DNA from: CAVQBP01 sp963740945
GTDB taxonomy: Bacteria; Bacteroidota; Ignavibacteria; Ignavibacteriales; Ignavibacteriaceae
Assembly (NCBI GenBank): GCA_963740945.1
Contig: CAVUGE010000007.1
Coordinates: 62,001-126,000, forward strand
Length of the DNA stretch: 64,000 nt
Direction of reading: 5' to 3'
Part shown: in pieces, positions 52,789-62,730 of the stretch
Layout: each line of letters begins with the position of its first letter
Position numbering within the stretch: the first letter of the stretch is position 1
The notes under the pieces: model-generated
Told to the model about the DNA's origin: nothing
Databases searched by the model: none
Seen by the model: only the letters and a program-made list of their open reading frames with translations
Position numbers and translations under genes: made by a program

Positions 52789-54579
52789 CTATTTATAGCT
52801 TATATTTATCTTTTCCTTTTCACTTGCCAGCTTATTAAGTATTAGCTTTATGCTCTCAAATTCTTTTTTGAGTTCTGCATTCTGAGTTTCAAGTTCTGTG
52901 TCCTGTATCTTAATTTCTGTATTTTCATTAGCAATTGCAGCATTTTTCATTTCAAGTTCTGCATTCTGTTTTTCAAGTTCTGATATTCTTGAAGCACGTT
53001 TTTTAGTTCCATTTTCCAATGCCTGTATGGCTATTATATTTATTCCATTTAGGTCTAATTCGTTAACAGTTGTATCGTTTCCTATTGTTCCCATTGCATC
53101 GTGTCCGAATGCCGAATAGAAATCCTGAGCCATTATTCCATAATGGCGTTGTGTCAGTGGATTATCTCCCTTAAAATTCCAGCTTGTTAAACGGAATTTT
53201 CTAAATTTCTCAAGCACTTTTTCTCCATTTACTTTTAAGAAATTTTCTTTTTTAGTAGAATCCGAGGAATGAGTAATTGTTACTTTTGCATAAATAGCTG
53301 TTATATTGTTGTCGCCTAATTGTATAGTGTTGCTTGCACTAACTACTGCATTATAACCAATAGCTGTTGCATTTGTTAAATCACCCGAAGCAACATTGGC
53401 ACCAAGGCCAACAGCTGTGTTATTACTGCCGGTTGTGTTTATATTAAATGCCGTTTCTCCAATTGCTGTGTTGTTATCCCCTTTATTATTTAAAAGTGCA
53501 GCAACACCCATTGCCGTATTACTATTGCCAGTTTGATTTGCGTGAAGTGCATTATAACCAATTGCTGTGTTGTTATTCCCGGTGGTGTTGTTACTAAGTG
53601 CAGCATAACCGGATGCTGTGTTATAATATCCGGTTGTATTTCTATTAAGTGCATAATAACCGGTTGCTAAGTTATTACCTCCGGTTGAGTTTGAATAAAG
53701 CGATTTGAAGCCGAAAGCGGAATTATAATTGCCTGTATTACTAGACGGGGTTGTGCTGCCCATTAAACTTTGATAGCCAACGCTGGTATTATCGTTACTA
53801 AATCCGGTTGTAGTATTATTTGTATAATATTGCGATTGGTAACCGAATGCAACTCCATTCTCTCCGGCTATGTTTGAGTAAAGTGCTTCATAACCATTTG
53901 CTGTGTTAAAATTTCCGATTGTATTGCTGCCAAGTGCATCATAACCAACAGTTGAATTACTGCTTCCGGATGTATTGAGTGCAAGTGCATTGCCGCCGGC
54001 TGAGGTGTTACTATTTCCGGTTGTGTTTGAATTTAATGCACTATGACCAATTGCAGTGTTGTCTTGCCCCGATGTATTGGAATGAAGAGCAGATATGCCA
54101 ACCGCAGTATTATTGTTGGAGCCATCATCATTTGCACCTGCACCGCTTCCTAAAAATAGACTTGTTGCATCAGTTTTAGCATCAGACAAATCATTTATTG
54201 AAGAGGCACCGCCGGAACCGAGTGCACTTCCGTTAAAGAAAAGTGTGCTGCCAACATTATAAAGCTTATTTGTTGTTGCCGATGGTGTACTGCCTGCCGG
54301 TATTGTTACCGAACCGGTTGTTCCTTCATCGGTTATTGTTATTAATGAATTACTATCTTCATCCTTAAAATTTATTTCATCGCCTGTTGCCTGTGGGGTT
54401 TTTACATTCCCTGTACCATTCTCTATTGCTGCCTCTTTCTTTACAGACCTTTCATTTTCAACCTGAGGCTGATCAGCCTTCGGCTCAACTATTTTTTCAC
54501 TGTTATTGCTTTGAGCTAATATCGCAGCAGTATTTAAAACAACAAGAAAGAAAATATATAAGAGAGTTTTATTTTCCAT
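52789..54579 (-). CDS. Fibre-like protein: 17-residue beta-roll repeats plus S74 chaperone domain (copy 2)
   Basis: A 596-residue paralogue of the gene at 50932-52725, nearly identical in the first 100 residues and in the S74 domain (SDSTKKENFLKVNGEKV, near residue 439), but with different repeats in the stalk (FKSLYSNSTGGNNLATGYYA, MGVAALLNNKGDNNTAI). The C-terminal coiled coil has Glu/Asn heptads. Its upstream sequence (AAGGATATGAAATG, then a shared AT-rich leader) matches that of copy 1, so the whole gene unit of about 1.85 kb was duplicated. Confidence 0.85.
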   Translation of the reverse strand: MENKTLLYIFFLVVLNTAAILAQSNNSEKIVEPKADQPQVENERSVKKEAAIENGTGNVKTPQATGDEINFKDEDSNSLITITDEGTTGSVTIPAGSTPSATTNKLYNVGSTLFFNGSALGSGGASSINDLSDAKTDATSLFLGSGAGANDDGSNNNTAVGISALHSNTSGQDNTAIGHSALNSNTTGNSNTSAGGNALALNTSGSSNSTVGYDALGSNTIGNFNTANGYEALYSNIAGENGVAFGYQSQYYTNNTTTGFSNDNTSVGYQSLMGSTTPSSNTGNYNSAFGFKSLYSNSTGGNNLATGYYALNRNTTGYYNTASGYAALSNNTTGNNNTAIGYNALHANQTGNSNTAMGVAALLNNKGDNNTAIGETAFNINTTGSNNTAVGLGANVASGDLTNATAIGYNAVVSASNTIQLGDNNITAIYAKVTITHSSDSTKKENFLKVNGEKVLEKFRKFRLTSWNFKGDNPLTQRHYGIMAQDFYSAFGHDAMGTIGNDTTVNELDLNGINIIAIQALENGTKKRASRISELEKQNAELEMKNAAIANENTEIKIQDTELETQNAELKKEFESIKLILNKLASEKEKINISYK

Positions 54580-54641
54580 TTCATATCCTTATTTAAAATT
54601 ATATTTCGTATTACTTCAAAGTAAAAGGTTTTAATAACCAA

Positions 54642-56375
54642 CTATTTATTAGTTATATTTATCTTTTTCTTTTCGTCTGCCAGTTTATTAACAGTTAATT
54701 TTACACTCTCAAATTCATTTTTAATTTTTAAATTCTGAATTTTAAGTTCTGTGTCATGCATCTTAATTTTTGTATTTTCCTTTACAATTGCTACATTTTT
54801 CATTTTAAGTTCTGCATTTTGTTTTTCAAGTTCTGCTATTCTTGAAGCTTGTTTTTGAGTTCCATTTTCCAATGCCTGTATTGCAAGCATATTTATACCG
54901 TTTAGGTCTAATCCGTTAACTGTTGTATCGTTTCCTATTGTTCCCATTGCATCATGTCCGAATGCCGAATAAAAATCCTGTGCCATTATTCCGTAATGGC
55001 GTTGTGTCAGTGGATTGTCGCCCTTAAAATTCCAGCTTGTTAACCGGAATTTTCTAAATTTCTCTAACACTTTTTCTCCATCAACTTTTAAGAAATTTTC
55101 TTTTTTAGTAGAATCTGAGGTAGCAGTAATCCCTACTTTTGCGTAAATAGCTGTTATACTGCTGTTTCCTAATTGTATTGTGTTGCTTGCACTAACTACT
55201 GCATTATAACCAATAGCTGTTGCGTTTGTTAAATTGTTAGAAGCAACATCGGCACCATAACCAACAGCTGTGTTATTACTGCCGGTTAGGTTACTATAAA
55301 GTGCTGAATAACCAATTGCTGTATTATTACTTCCTGTATTATTATAAAGTGCAGCCACGCCCATTGCCGTATTATCAGAGCCGCTTGTGTTAAAGCGAAG
55401 TGCATTATAACCATTTGCTGTGTTGCCCGCCCCGGTCGTGTTGGTACTAAGTGCAGCATAACCTCCTGCTGTGTTATAATCTCCGGCTGTGTTTCTCTTA
55501 AGTGCATAATAACCGGCTGCTAAGTTATTACCTCCGGTTGTGTTAGAAGAAAGTGCCAGGTAACCGAAAGCTGAATTATAATTACCTGTATTATTCGCCG
55601 GGGTTGTGCTGCTCATTAAACTTTGATAGCCAACACTGGTATTTTGGTTTGTGAAATTAGTTGCAATATTGTTTACATATTTTTGGGATTGGTAACCGAA
55701 TGCAGCTCCATTCTCTCCGGCTATGTTTGAGAAAAGTGCTTCATAACCATTTGCTGTGTTATAATTTCCGATAGTATTGCTGCCAAGCGCATTATAACCA
55801 TAGGCTGAATTATCTTTTCCAAGTGTATTGAGTGTAAGAGCATTGCTGCCGGCTGCAGTGTTATAACTTCCGGCTGTGCTTGAATTTAATGCATCATAAC
55901 CAATTGCAGTGTTGCGTCCTCCATTTATATTGGAATGAAGAGCAGATATGCCGACGGCAGCATTATTGTGGTTTCCGTTATCACTTGCGCCTGCACCGCT
56001 TCCTAAAAAAACACTTAAAGCATCAGTTTTAGCATCGGACAAATCATTTAATGAATGGGCGCCGCCGGAACCAAGGGCATTTCCGTTAAAGTAAATTGTG
56101 CTGCCTACATTATAAAGCTTATTTGTTGTGATAGAAGGCGCACTTCCTGCTGAGGGAATAGTTATTGAACCGGTTGTTCCCTCATCAGTTATTTTTAATA
56201 ATGTATTGGCGTCAGAGTCCTTAAAGACAACACTATCACCAGTAGCTGCAGTTGTAGTAATTGTACCTTTGTTTTTCTCTATTGTAGTTTTTTTCTTGTC
56301 GCTGTTTTGAGCAAACAGTGCAGCAGTAATTAAAAAAACAAAAAAGAAAACGTATAAGAGTGTTTTATTTTTCAT
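54642..56375 (-). CDS. Fibre-like protein: 17-residue beta-roll repeats plus S74 chaperone domain (copy 3)
   Basis: A 577-residue paralogue and the most diverged of the three: its N-terminal linker lacks the GNGNVKTPQATGDEIN stretch and reads TTTAATGDSVVFKDSDAN. It keeps the 17-residue stalk repeats and the S74 domain with SDSTKKENFLKVDGEKV and the RHYGIMAQDFY block. The coiled coil tail differs. It is first in transcription order. The decayed sorting-domain gene lies 32 bp upstream. All three are likely surface fibres; a phage origin of the family is known but no phage genes are nearby. Confidence 0.85.
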   Translation of the reverse strand: MKNKTLLYVFFFVFLITAALFAQNSDKKKTTIEKNKGTITTTAATGDSVVFKDSDANTLLKITDEGTTGSITIPSAGSAPSITTNKLYNVGSTIYFNGNALGSGGAHSLNDLSDAKTDALSVFLGSGAGASDNGNHNNAAVGISALHSNINGGRNTAIGYDALNSSTAGSYNTAAGSNALTLNTLGKDNSAYGYNALGSNTIGNYNTANGYEALFSNIAGENGAAFGYQSQKYVNNIATNFTNQNTSVGYQSLMSSTTPANNTGNYNSAFGYLALSSNTTGGNNLAAGYYALKRNTAGDYNTAGGYAALSTNTTGAGNTANGYNALRFNTSGSDNTAMGVAALYNNTGSNNTAIGYSALYSNLTGSNNTAVGYGADVASNNLTNATAIGYNAVVSASNTIQLGNSSITAIYAKVGITATSDSTKKENFLKVDGEKVLEKFRKFRLTSWNFKGDNPLTQRHYGIMAQDFYSAFGHDAMGTIGNDTTVNGLDLNGINMLAIQALENGTQKQASRIAELEKQNAELKMKNVAIVKENTKIKMHDTELKIQNLKIKNEFESVKLTVNKLADEKKKINITNK

Positions 56376-56407
56376 TGCATATCCTTTTTTAGAATTATAT
56401 ATCGCAT

Positions 56408-57847
56408 TTATTTAACCATCAGCATCTTTTTCATAAACCTTAAATTACTATGTGCACTATGTATAGATAGCCTGTATATGTAAATCCCGCTTGCTAAATT
56501 CTCACCGTTAAATTTAACATCAAAAATTCCTGCGTCCATTTCTTTATCCAGTAATGTTGTTATCTTTTCTCCCAGAATATTATAGATAGTTATATTTACC
56601 TTGCCGCTTTCTTTAAGACCAAACTTAATTGTAGTGGTTGGATTAAAAGGGTTCGGAAAATTCTGATACAATTCAAATTTAGCCGGCAAGGATTTTACAG
56701 TAGCAATAAATGAATATTTAAATGCACCATCATTATCGATTTGTTTTAGCCTATATTCTATATTGCCGTTAAAAGGATTAGTATCAACAAAAGAATAGTC
56801 TTTAGGTGAATTGCTGTTGCCTTAACCCTGTACAAAACCAATTTTTTCCCAACTGCTGGTTTCTGATTTCTGACCACTGACTTCTCTTTGAATTTCAAAT
56901 CCATAGTTGTTTACTTCTGTTGCAGTTGTCCAATATAAATTGATTATGTTGTTTCTTAAGAAAGCATAAAAACTAGTTAATTCAACTGGCATGAGCCTGG
57001 TTGAAAATGTTAAATTATCATATGAATCGTAATCATGCCCGGTTATCTTTTTTTAATGTAATATACTTTATATTATTTTGGGTAATTGTATAATTGGTAC
57101 CGGTTAGAATATATATATACAGTTGCAAGCTTTTGATCATTTGCAGCAAAAGCTTCGAATAGAATTTTCAGGAGCTGGTCTAAGTACATCAATTAAGGCT
57201 TGTGATTGAAGATTTGCAAAATTAATTTTAATAGGCAAATCCCCATCATTCTCCTGCATAACAGGTTCACTTCCTTCTTTATAATAATAGCCATTTTTTA
57301 TAGAGTCTACTCCCTGTGAAATATAATCATCTATTCCTATTTGAGAATTGGGAGTAGCATCAAATGTTATTATAGGAGTTAATCCAACTGGTAAACTGGT
57401 TAGGAATGTTAAATTATCATATGAATCGTAGCCTGAACTTCCAATTCTAGTTAACGTAATATACTTTATGTTATTTTGGATAATTTTATAATTAGTACCA
57501 TTAGAATGTATATATACGGTTGCAAGCTGTTGATCATTTTCATCAAATGCTTCGAATAGGATTGTTCCAGAGTGGCTAAGTACATCAATTAAGACCTGTG
57601 ATTGAAGATTTACAAAATCAATTTTAATAGGCAGGTCCGGATCATTCTCCTGCATTACAGGTTCGCTTCCTTCTTTATAATAATAGCCATTTATTATAGA
57701 GTCTACTCCCTGTGAAATGTAATCATTCGTTCCTATTTGAGTATTGGGAGTATGATCAAATGTTATTGTCTCACCAACACTCAAACTGGAAAAAAATAAA
57801 AATATTATTACAGAAAGTCTTAAAATATATTTCAAATGTTTCTCCAT
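56408..57847 (-). pseudogene. Decayed T9SS-secreted protein with duplicated N-terminal domain
   Basis: The intact start (57137-57847) encodes a signal peptide and two 110-residue repeats of unknown domain type (NDYISQGVDSIINGYYYKEG, PVMQENDPDLPIKIDFVN). The second copy breaks after LIDVLRPAPEN by a frameshift; its continuation ILFEAFAANDQKLATVY is readable in another frame, a further shift occurs near NRAXHDYDSYDNLTF, and a TAA interrupts VQG-GNSNSP at about 56820. The final frame (56408-56689) is a complete sorting domain (FELYQNFPNPFNPTTTI). Several independent lesions indicate genuine decay rather than one error. Confidence 0.8.
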
Positions 57848-57888
57848 ATAAAATTATATTTTTAATTTCTAAACGGATACTTTCAGAA

Positions 57889-58230
57889 CTATTCTTTAAT
57901 TATTGTCAATCTCCGGGATGCAACAAAGGACTCAGTTTCCAGGAAATAAACATATCCGCCGCTTTTCAGGTGCTGGCCATCTGTATCTGTTCCGTCCCAG
58001 GTAATATGATATTTCCCGGGATAAAGCCATCCGCCAAAAAGAATCGATACTTCTTCTTCAAGAATAGAGTAAACAACCAGCTTGGCACTGCACGGCCGGG
58101 GAATGGAAAAGCTGATTGTTGTTTGCGCACTAAAGGGATTCGGAGTATTTTGTTCAAGATGGAATTCACCCGGGGTATCAATAGACTTTTCATCCCTGAT
58201 AAGAACAGTTGATTTGTTTTTTTGAAACAT
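57889..58230 (-). CDS. Stand-alone T9SS sorting/FlgD-like domain protein
   Basis: A 113-residue frame with a good ribosome site (AAAGGA before ATG at 58230). Residues 22-113 (FHLEQNTPNPFSAQTTISFS, HITWDGTDTDGQHLKSGGYV, YFLETESFVASRRLTI) form one sorting/FlgD-like domain. There is no signal peptide and no cargo, so it could not be exported by itself; it is either the remnant of a larger gene or an unusual stand-alone domain. It differs in sequence from the sorting domain of the gene just downstream, so it is not a simple fragment of that one. Confidence 0.55.
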   Translation of the reverse strand: MFQKNKSTVLIRDEKSIDTPGEFHLEQNTPNPFSAQTTISFSIPRPCSAKLVVYSILEEEVSILFGGWLYPGKYHITWDGTDTDGQHLKSGGYVYFLETESFVASRRLTIIKE

Positions 58231-58626
58231 CTTTTTTCCTTTACTAACTTTTGCCCGGGAATTATTTCCGGCCTGTGTTTCATTTAGACAGATTACTATG
58301 GAATTTTTGGAGGATTAAAATAAATGAAATTCCTTAACAGCATTCAGCCGAAAACGACATTATTCCGGCTAAAAACAACTTATTCTGCTGAGAGCGACAT
58401 TTACCCGGTTTAATGCGACAAGTGTGATTTATTTCATTTACATTAAATTAATTGTAAAGGCGAGGGATACCTCATCTCTACCTGGAGGGTAATATTCTTT
58501 GTATTATAATTTTTTAAATAGAAAAGATATTTGTTATGACTTTTAATGGAAAAAATTCGTTAATCTTATAGTTCACCCATAACCGTTAAGAAACAGGATT
58601 CATTAGAATAAATTCTTAACTACAAA
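58231..58626. other. Intergenic region with 20-bp direct repeats and a small ORF
   Basis: A 396-bp region between the hybrid regulator gene end and the 113-residue gene start. It contains the direct-repeat array (58351-58430) and an overlapping 29-codon plus-strand frame (58324-58413) with GGAGG 10 bases upstream. On the minus strand it is the promoter region for the 57889-58230 gene. Remainder AT-rich without features. Confidence 0.6.
58351..58430. repeat. Direct-repeat array, 20-21 bp period (candidate operator)
   Basis: Four imperfect units: AAAACGACATTATTCCGGCT, AAAAACAACTTATTCTGCTG, AGAGCGACATTTACCCGGTT and TAATGCGACAAGTGTGATTT. CGACA occurs at 58355, 58395 and 58416, with a degenerate copy at 58375. 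Units 1 and 3 agree at 14 of 20 positions. The period of about two helical turns suits an AraC-type DNA-binding protein such as the adjacent regulator. Confidence 0.55.
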
Positions 58627-61600
58627 TTAAGGTTTTATGATTAGAATTGAAGGCAATATATTGAATTCTTCTTTGAAAGCTCTTGAAAAAGCTGTTACAT
58701 CACTATATCCAACTCTAAATGCTACTTGCGATACATTCCCTGCCCCTTGTTCAAGAAGCTGTTTTGCACGTCTAAGCCTCATAACGCGTATACATTGTGC
58801 AGGAGTACAATCGGTCAAAGCTTTAAGTTTCCTTTGAAGCTGGCGTATGCCGATTCCTATTCCATCAGCTAGATTATCTACACTAAAATTTTCGTCTCCA
58901 AGGCCTTCTTCAATTATATCATGCATACGTTTTAAAAACTGTTGATCCATTGAAGAGACAGAAAGATCAGATGGAGTTAAAACAGCTTTTGAACCTATCT
59001 GTTTTTTAAGCTGTTCCCGTATTTCTATCAGTTTTCTTACCCTGATCTGCAATTCTTTTGTACTAAACGGTTTGATAAGAAAAGCATCCACTCCTGTTTC
59101 AAGCCCCTCAAGTTTATCGCTTTCTGCGGCTTTTGCCGTCAGCATAATAATTGGTATATGACTGGTTGTCTGGGTCTTCCGCAGTTTTCTGGTTAACTCA
59201 TATCCATCCATTTGGGGCATCATTACATCTGTTATAATTAAATCGGGAATTTCTTCGACTGCTTTATTTAGGCCTTCTTCACCGTTGGATGCTTCCATAA
59301 TATTGTAGTTAATAACCAGTGTTTCATTTATATAAGCCCGCATATCGGGATTATCTTCTACAACCAGAATTATTTTCGATTTGTTGTTTTGAATTACCGG
59401 CTGGTCAGATTCTTTTGGATCTATATTTTCAATAGTTTCCGGTATTATTTCAAAATCCGGTTCAGAAAGACCTGAAATTCCTGTTTCCGGCGTTCCAATT
59501 TGAGCCGGTTTCAAATGTGCTTTGCCTAAAGGCAGAAGTATAGTGAAGGTGGTGCCAAATCCTTCCCTGCTTTCAACTGAAATTCCCCCGCCATGGATTT
59601 GTACAAGTTCCTTGGTAAGTGCAAGTCCGATGCCGGTTCCTTCATATTCACGCGTAGTTGAATTATCTACCTGGAAAAAACGGTCAAAGATTCTCGGAAG
59701 TCGATCCTTGGGAATACCAATACCCGAATCATGTACAATGATTTTCACATCTCCTCCCACTTCATCGGAAGAAGGTTTCTGCATTCTATGTTCATTTGGG
59801 TTAGGATCTGATTCTACACTCACCGATACATTACCCCCATTTTTTGTAAACTTGATAGCGTTTGAAAGGAGGTTGTGCATTACCTTTTCAATCTTATCCT
59901 GGTCAAAATATACCTGAATATTTTCTTGTATGGACTCAAATCCAAGACCGATTTCCCTTTGTGCCGCAAGAGATTCAAACGAGTGTGTTAAATGCTTGAG
60001 AAGCGGAACTATATTTTGTTCCAAAGCATAAAGCTTCATTTCCTTTGCATCGAATTTAGATAGATCAAGCAATTGATTTATTAACCGCTGAAGCAGCCTG
60101 GAATTGCGAAGCGCCATCTTTGCTCTGTTTATATTATGCTCCTTCTTTAGATCAGGCAAAAGACTCTCAATCTGCCCAAGAATTAAAGTTAACGGTGTGC
60201 GGAATTCATGTGAGATATTTGCAAAGAAACGTGATTTAATTGTACTTAATTCCTGAAGCTCAAAATTCTTTTCGGATAATTCTGCAGTGCGCGATGCCAC
60301 AATCTTTTCAAGTTCTTCAGTACGATGTCTTAACTGCCTGGTACGCCATTTACTATAACCATATACCACCAATCCAAAAAAGCTTAAAAAAACAATCCCG
60401 TATAAAAGAAATGCCCACCACTTACGATACCACGGGGGGAAAATGGTAAACGCAAAGTCATCTTCACTGCTTTCATAGCCAAATATATTTTTTGCCTGTA
60501 CATGGAAAATATATTGGCCATCCGGCAGATTAGTATAATCCTTTCCGGTTTCATACATCCAATTCGACCATCCTTTATCGAATCCTTCTAAAAATACCCG
60601 GTAGCGGTTTTGATTCGGGTTGTTGTAGAATACTGCCGCATAATCAAATTGTAAAGCATTGTATGTGTAAGTCAATTCCACACTACTCAATTTACCATTT
60701 TCTGGTAAAGAGCCGCCGTAAATAACTGAATCCCGGTTTGCAGTTACCCTCCTTATATATGAATGAAAATTTAATTGTTTATTTTTAGGAAGGTTGTCAT
60801 CATAGCGTATCAATCCATCCTCACCGCCGTACCAGATAATACCATTATCTTCAGGGTAGATCGTCCATATTCCGGTAGAAGGCATTCCGAGAAAAGCTGC
60901 ACTTTCAAGAGAGAAAGTGCCATCAGGCTGCGGACGCGAGACATTCAGGTAGTAGTTCGTTCCATCAAAAACAGATACCCAAATATTTCCTTTTTTGTCT
61001 TCTGAAAGAAAACCAGTGCCCAGAGAACCATTTGAAAGCTGATTTCCAAAAGTTGTATCCGGAATAAACTTTCCGGTATTAGAATTAAATCTGAAAAGAC
61101 CCCTACTGCTTGAAAATACGGGATGCAGTGAAGTTCTGTAAGCATACATACGGCCGGGAGGTAATCCATCTTCAGCACCGAATCTTTGTACATGAGGATT
61201 TTCTTTATCACTAGAAAAATGGACATAAATAAGACCATCACTTTCATCTCCAAACCAAACATCACCGTTCGGTTCTTCAACCATATTTCTCGGAAATTCA
61301 TATATCCCTTTTATTTTTCTGTTTTCAACCCACTTATTATTTTCTCTCTGCAATACCTGGAATCCGCCTTCTTTAAGCCCCAGATAAATCCTGTTCGAAT
61401 CAATATAGGAGCGTTGTGCACTCCCAACTCTTTCATCCATCATTCTCACAAAACTTGAACTTTTACCATCAATTTTTCGAAGAGATTCTCTTACAGCAAA
61501 AAGTGAGTTTCCGTATTTAAAAAGACTCCAAAAATCTCCGACTAAACCAGATACCATATTAAACCGGTTTCTTTTTGGATCCAAATAATAAACCCCGGTA

Positions 61601-62730
61601 GTTGTACTGATATATAAGATCCCATTAAGTCTCATTGGTGCCGGTAAAGCAAGGACCACACCGTCCAGGCCGTTGCCCTGGTCATAAATAGAAAATCTTG
61701 AATGTATATCTGCCATATAGGCTACCCCCTGCTGCATCGCCATCCAGATTCCGCCTTTAGAACTCGTACTAATTGAGTAAACAATATTGTACGCTTGGCC
61801 CGAATTCTGATCTATGAGCTGCGTAATATCCCCTTTTGAGTTAAAGATTACTGCTCCGTTTTGTAATGTTCCTATAGCAAAAGTGGTGTCATTTAAAGCA
61901 GCACTGCAGCGAATACCGTTTCTCTTAACAAATTCGTTTGCAGCTCCGGTAAAAGTCTGCAGGGACTTACCGTTAAAAAGAAATAAACCCTCTTTAGCGA
62001 TATCTAACAAAATTAGTTTATTAATTTCTTCCTGATGTTTATCTGCAGAAAAAGACCTTTTATTATATGGAAGCATGGCCTGGACAGGTCTATTGATGAA
62101 TATATCACCGCCGGGTGCGAGCCTTAGAGTATCATTTTTCATTATCATCAATCCGATTCCATTTTGGAATATATATAGATTATGATAGATCCAAAACGAA
62201 TTCAAGAATTTAGTATGCGATTTCCAGACTTTCAGCATACTATTTTTCCAGCGAAACAATTGAAATTGTGTCTGGAAATAAATTCCATCGGGTGTTGCAA
62301 TAACCGTGATTACATCTGTGAATATCCGGTCTTCTTTTTTTACATATTGCAATAAAGACTGGAAATGTAAATTTCCATTTGAGTCGGGTTTAAGGTATCC
62401 GAAATCTTTAGTACCGCCAACATATATTCTTCCCTTTTCATCTTCTGCCAGGGATTCAACTGGTAATTGATTGGGAAGAATAATATGACGCCATCCTGTC
62501 CCATCAAATTCAAGGATATTTCCGGAATTATTTGCATCATAAATAATACCTCGTGAGTCCTTTAATATTGCAAAGTTTTCCGGTTCGGATTTATAATCTT
62601 TAGGTCCATAGAAATTAATAAACGGTCTGCCGATTTCTTTACTAATCTTTGAATTTGATGTTTGCGGTTCAATTAACCTGCAGAATATTATACAAATTAT
62701 TAGGATTAAAATTTTCAAGCTTTTTCCCAT
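58627..62730 (-). CDS. Hybrid two-component system protein (propeller sensor, histidine kinase, receiver, AraC)
   Basis: A 1367-residue one-piece signalling protein. After a signal peptide come propeller repeats (to about 690; e.g. AEDEKGRIYVGGTKDFGYL, EDKKGNIWVSVFDG), a Y_Y_Y domain (YRVFLEGFDKGWSNW), one membrane helix (near 790), HisKA with His841 (ANISHEFRTPLTLIL), HATPase_c (NAIKFTKNGG, DSGIGIP, GTGIGLALTKE), a receiver with Asp1168 (LIITDVMMPQMDG) and an AraC helix-turn-helix (about 1275-1365). It senses an external ligand, often a glycan breakdown product, and controls nearby genes. The surrounding secreted genes are probable targets. Confidence 0.94.
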   Translation of the reverse strand: MGKSLKILILIICIIFCRLIEPQTSNSKISKEIGRPFINFYGPKDYKSEPENFAILKDSRGIIYDANNSGNILEFDGTGWRHIILPNQLPVESLAEDEKGRIYVGGTKDFGYLKPDSNGNLHFQSLLQYVKKEDRIFTDVITVIATPDGIYFQTQFQLFRWKNSMLKVWKSHTKFLNSFWIYHNLYIFQNGIGLMIMKNDTLRLAPGGDIFINRPVQAMLPYNKRSFSADKHQEEINKLILLDIAKEGLFLFNGKSLQTFTGAANEFVKRNGIRCSAALNDTTFAIGTLQNGAVIFNSKGDITQLIDQNSGQAYNIVYSISTSSKGGIWMAMQQGVAYMADIHSRFSIYDQGNGLDGVVLALPAPMRLNGILYISTTTGVYYLDPKRNRFNMVSGLVGDFWSLFKYGNSLFAVRESLRKIDGKSSSFVRMMDERVGSAQRSYIDSNRIYLGLKEGGFQVLQRENNKWVENRKIKGIYEFPRNMVEEPNGDVWFGDESDGLIYVHFSSDKENPHVQRFGAEDGLPPGRMYAYRTSLHPVFSSSRGLFRFNSNTGKFIPDTTFGNQLSNGSLGTGFLSEDKKGNIWVSVFDGTNYYLNVSRPQPDGTFSLESAAFLGMPSTGIWTIYPEDNGIIWYGGEDGLIRYDDNLPKNKQLNFHSYIRRVTANRDSVIYGGSLPENGKLSSVELTYTYNALQFDYAAVFYNNPNQNRYRVFLEGFDKGWSNWMYETGKDYTNLPDGQYIFHVQAKNIFGYESSEDDFAFTIFPPWYRKWWAFLLYGIVFLSFFGLVVYGYSKWRTRQLRHRTEELEKIVASRTAELSEKNFELQELSTIKSRFFANISHEFRTPLTLILGQIESLLPDLKKEHNINRAKMALRNSRLLQRLINQLLDLSKFDAKEMKLYALEQNIVPLLKHLTHSFESLAAQREIGLGFESIQENIQVYFDQDKIEKVMHNLLSNAIKFTKNGGNVSVSVESDPNPNEHRMQKPSSDEVGGDVKIIVHDSGIGIPKDRLPRIFDRFFQVDNSTTREYEGTGIGLALTKELVQIHGGGISVESREGFGTTFTILLPLGKAHLKPAQIGTPETGISGLSEPDFEIIPETIENIDPKESDQPVIQNNKSKIILVVEDNPDMRAYINETLVINYNIMEASNGEEGLNKAVEEIPDLIITDVMMPQMDGYELTRKLRKTQTTSHIPIIMLTAKAAESDKLEGLETGVDAFLIKPFSTKELQIRVRKLIEIREQLKKQIGSKAVLTPSDLSVSSMDQQFLKRMHDIIEEGLGDENFSVDNLADGIGIGIRQLQRKLKALTDCTPAQCIRVMRLRRAKQLLEQGAGNVSQVAFRVGYSDVTAFSRAFKEEFNILPSILIIKP

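Noticed and set aside
50932..56375. A prophage tail region, because of S74 and fibre-type repeats
   Set aside because: No capsid, terminase, portal, integrase or lysis genes are present; each protein has a Sec signal peptide, which phage fibres lack.
58324..58413. Small ORF as a confirmed gene
   Set aside because: Its sequence repeats follow the DNA repeat period of 20-21 bp rather than codon structure, so I list it only as an observation.
59522..59917. 131-codon plus-strand frame inside the hybrid regulator gene
   Set aside because: It is antisense to the HATPase region of a clearly real protein and resembles no family.
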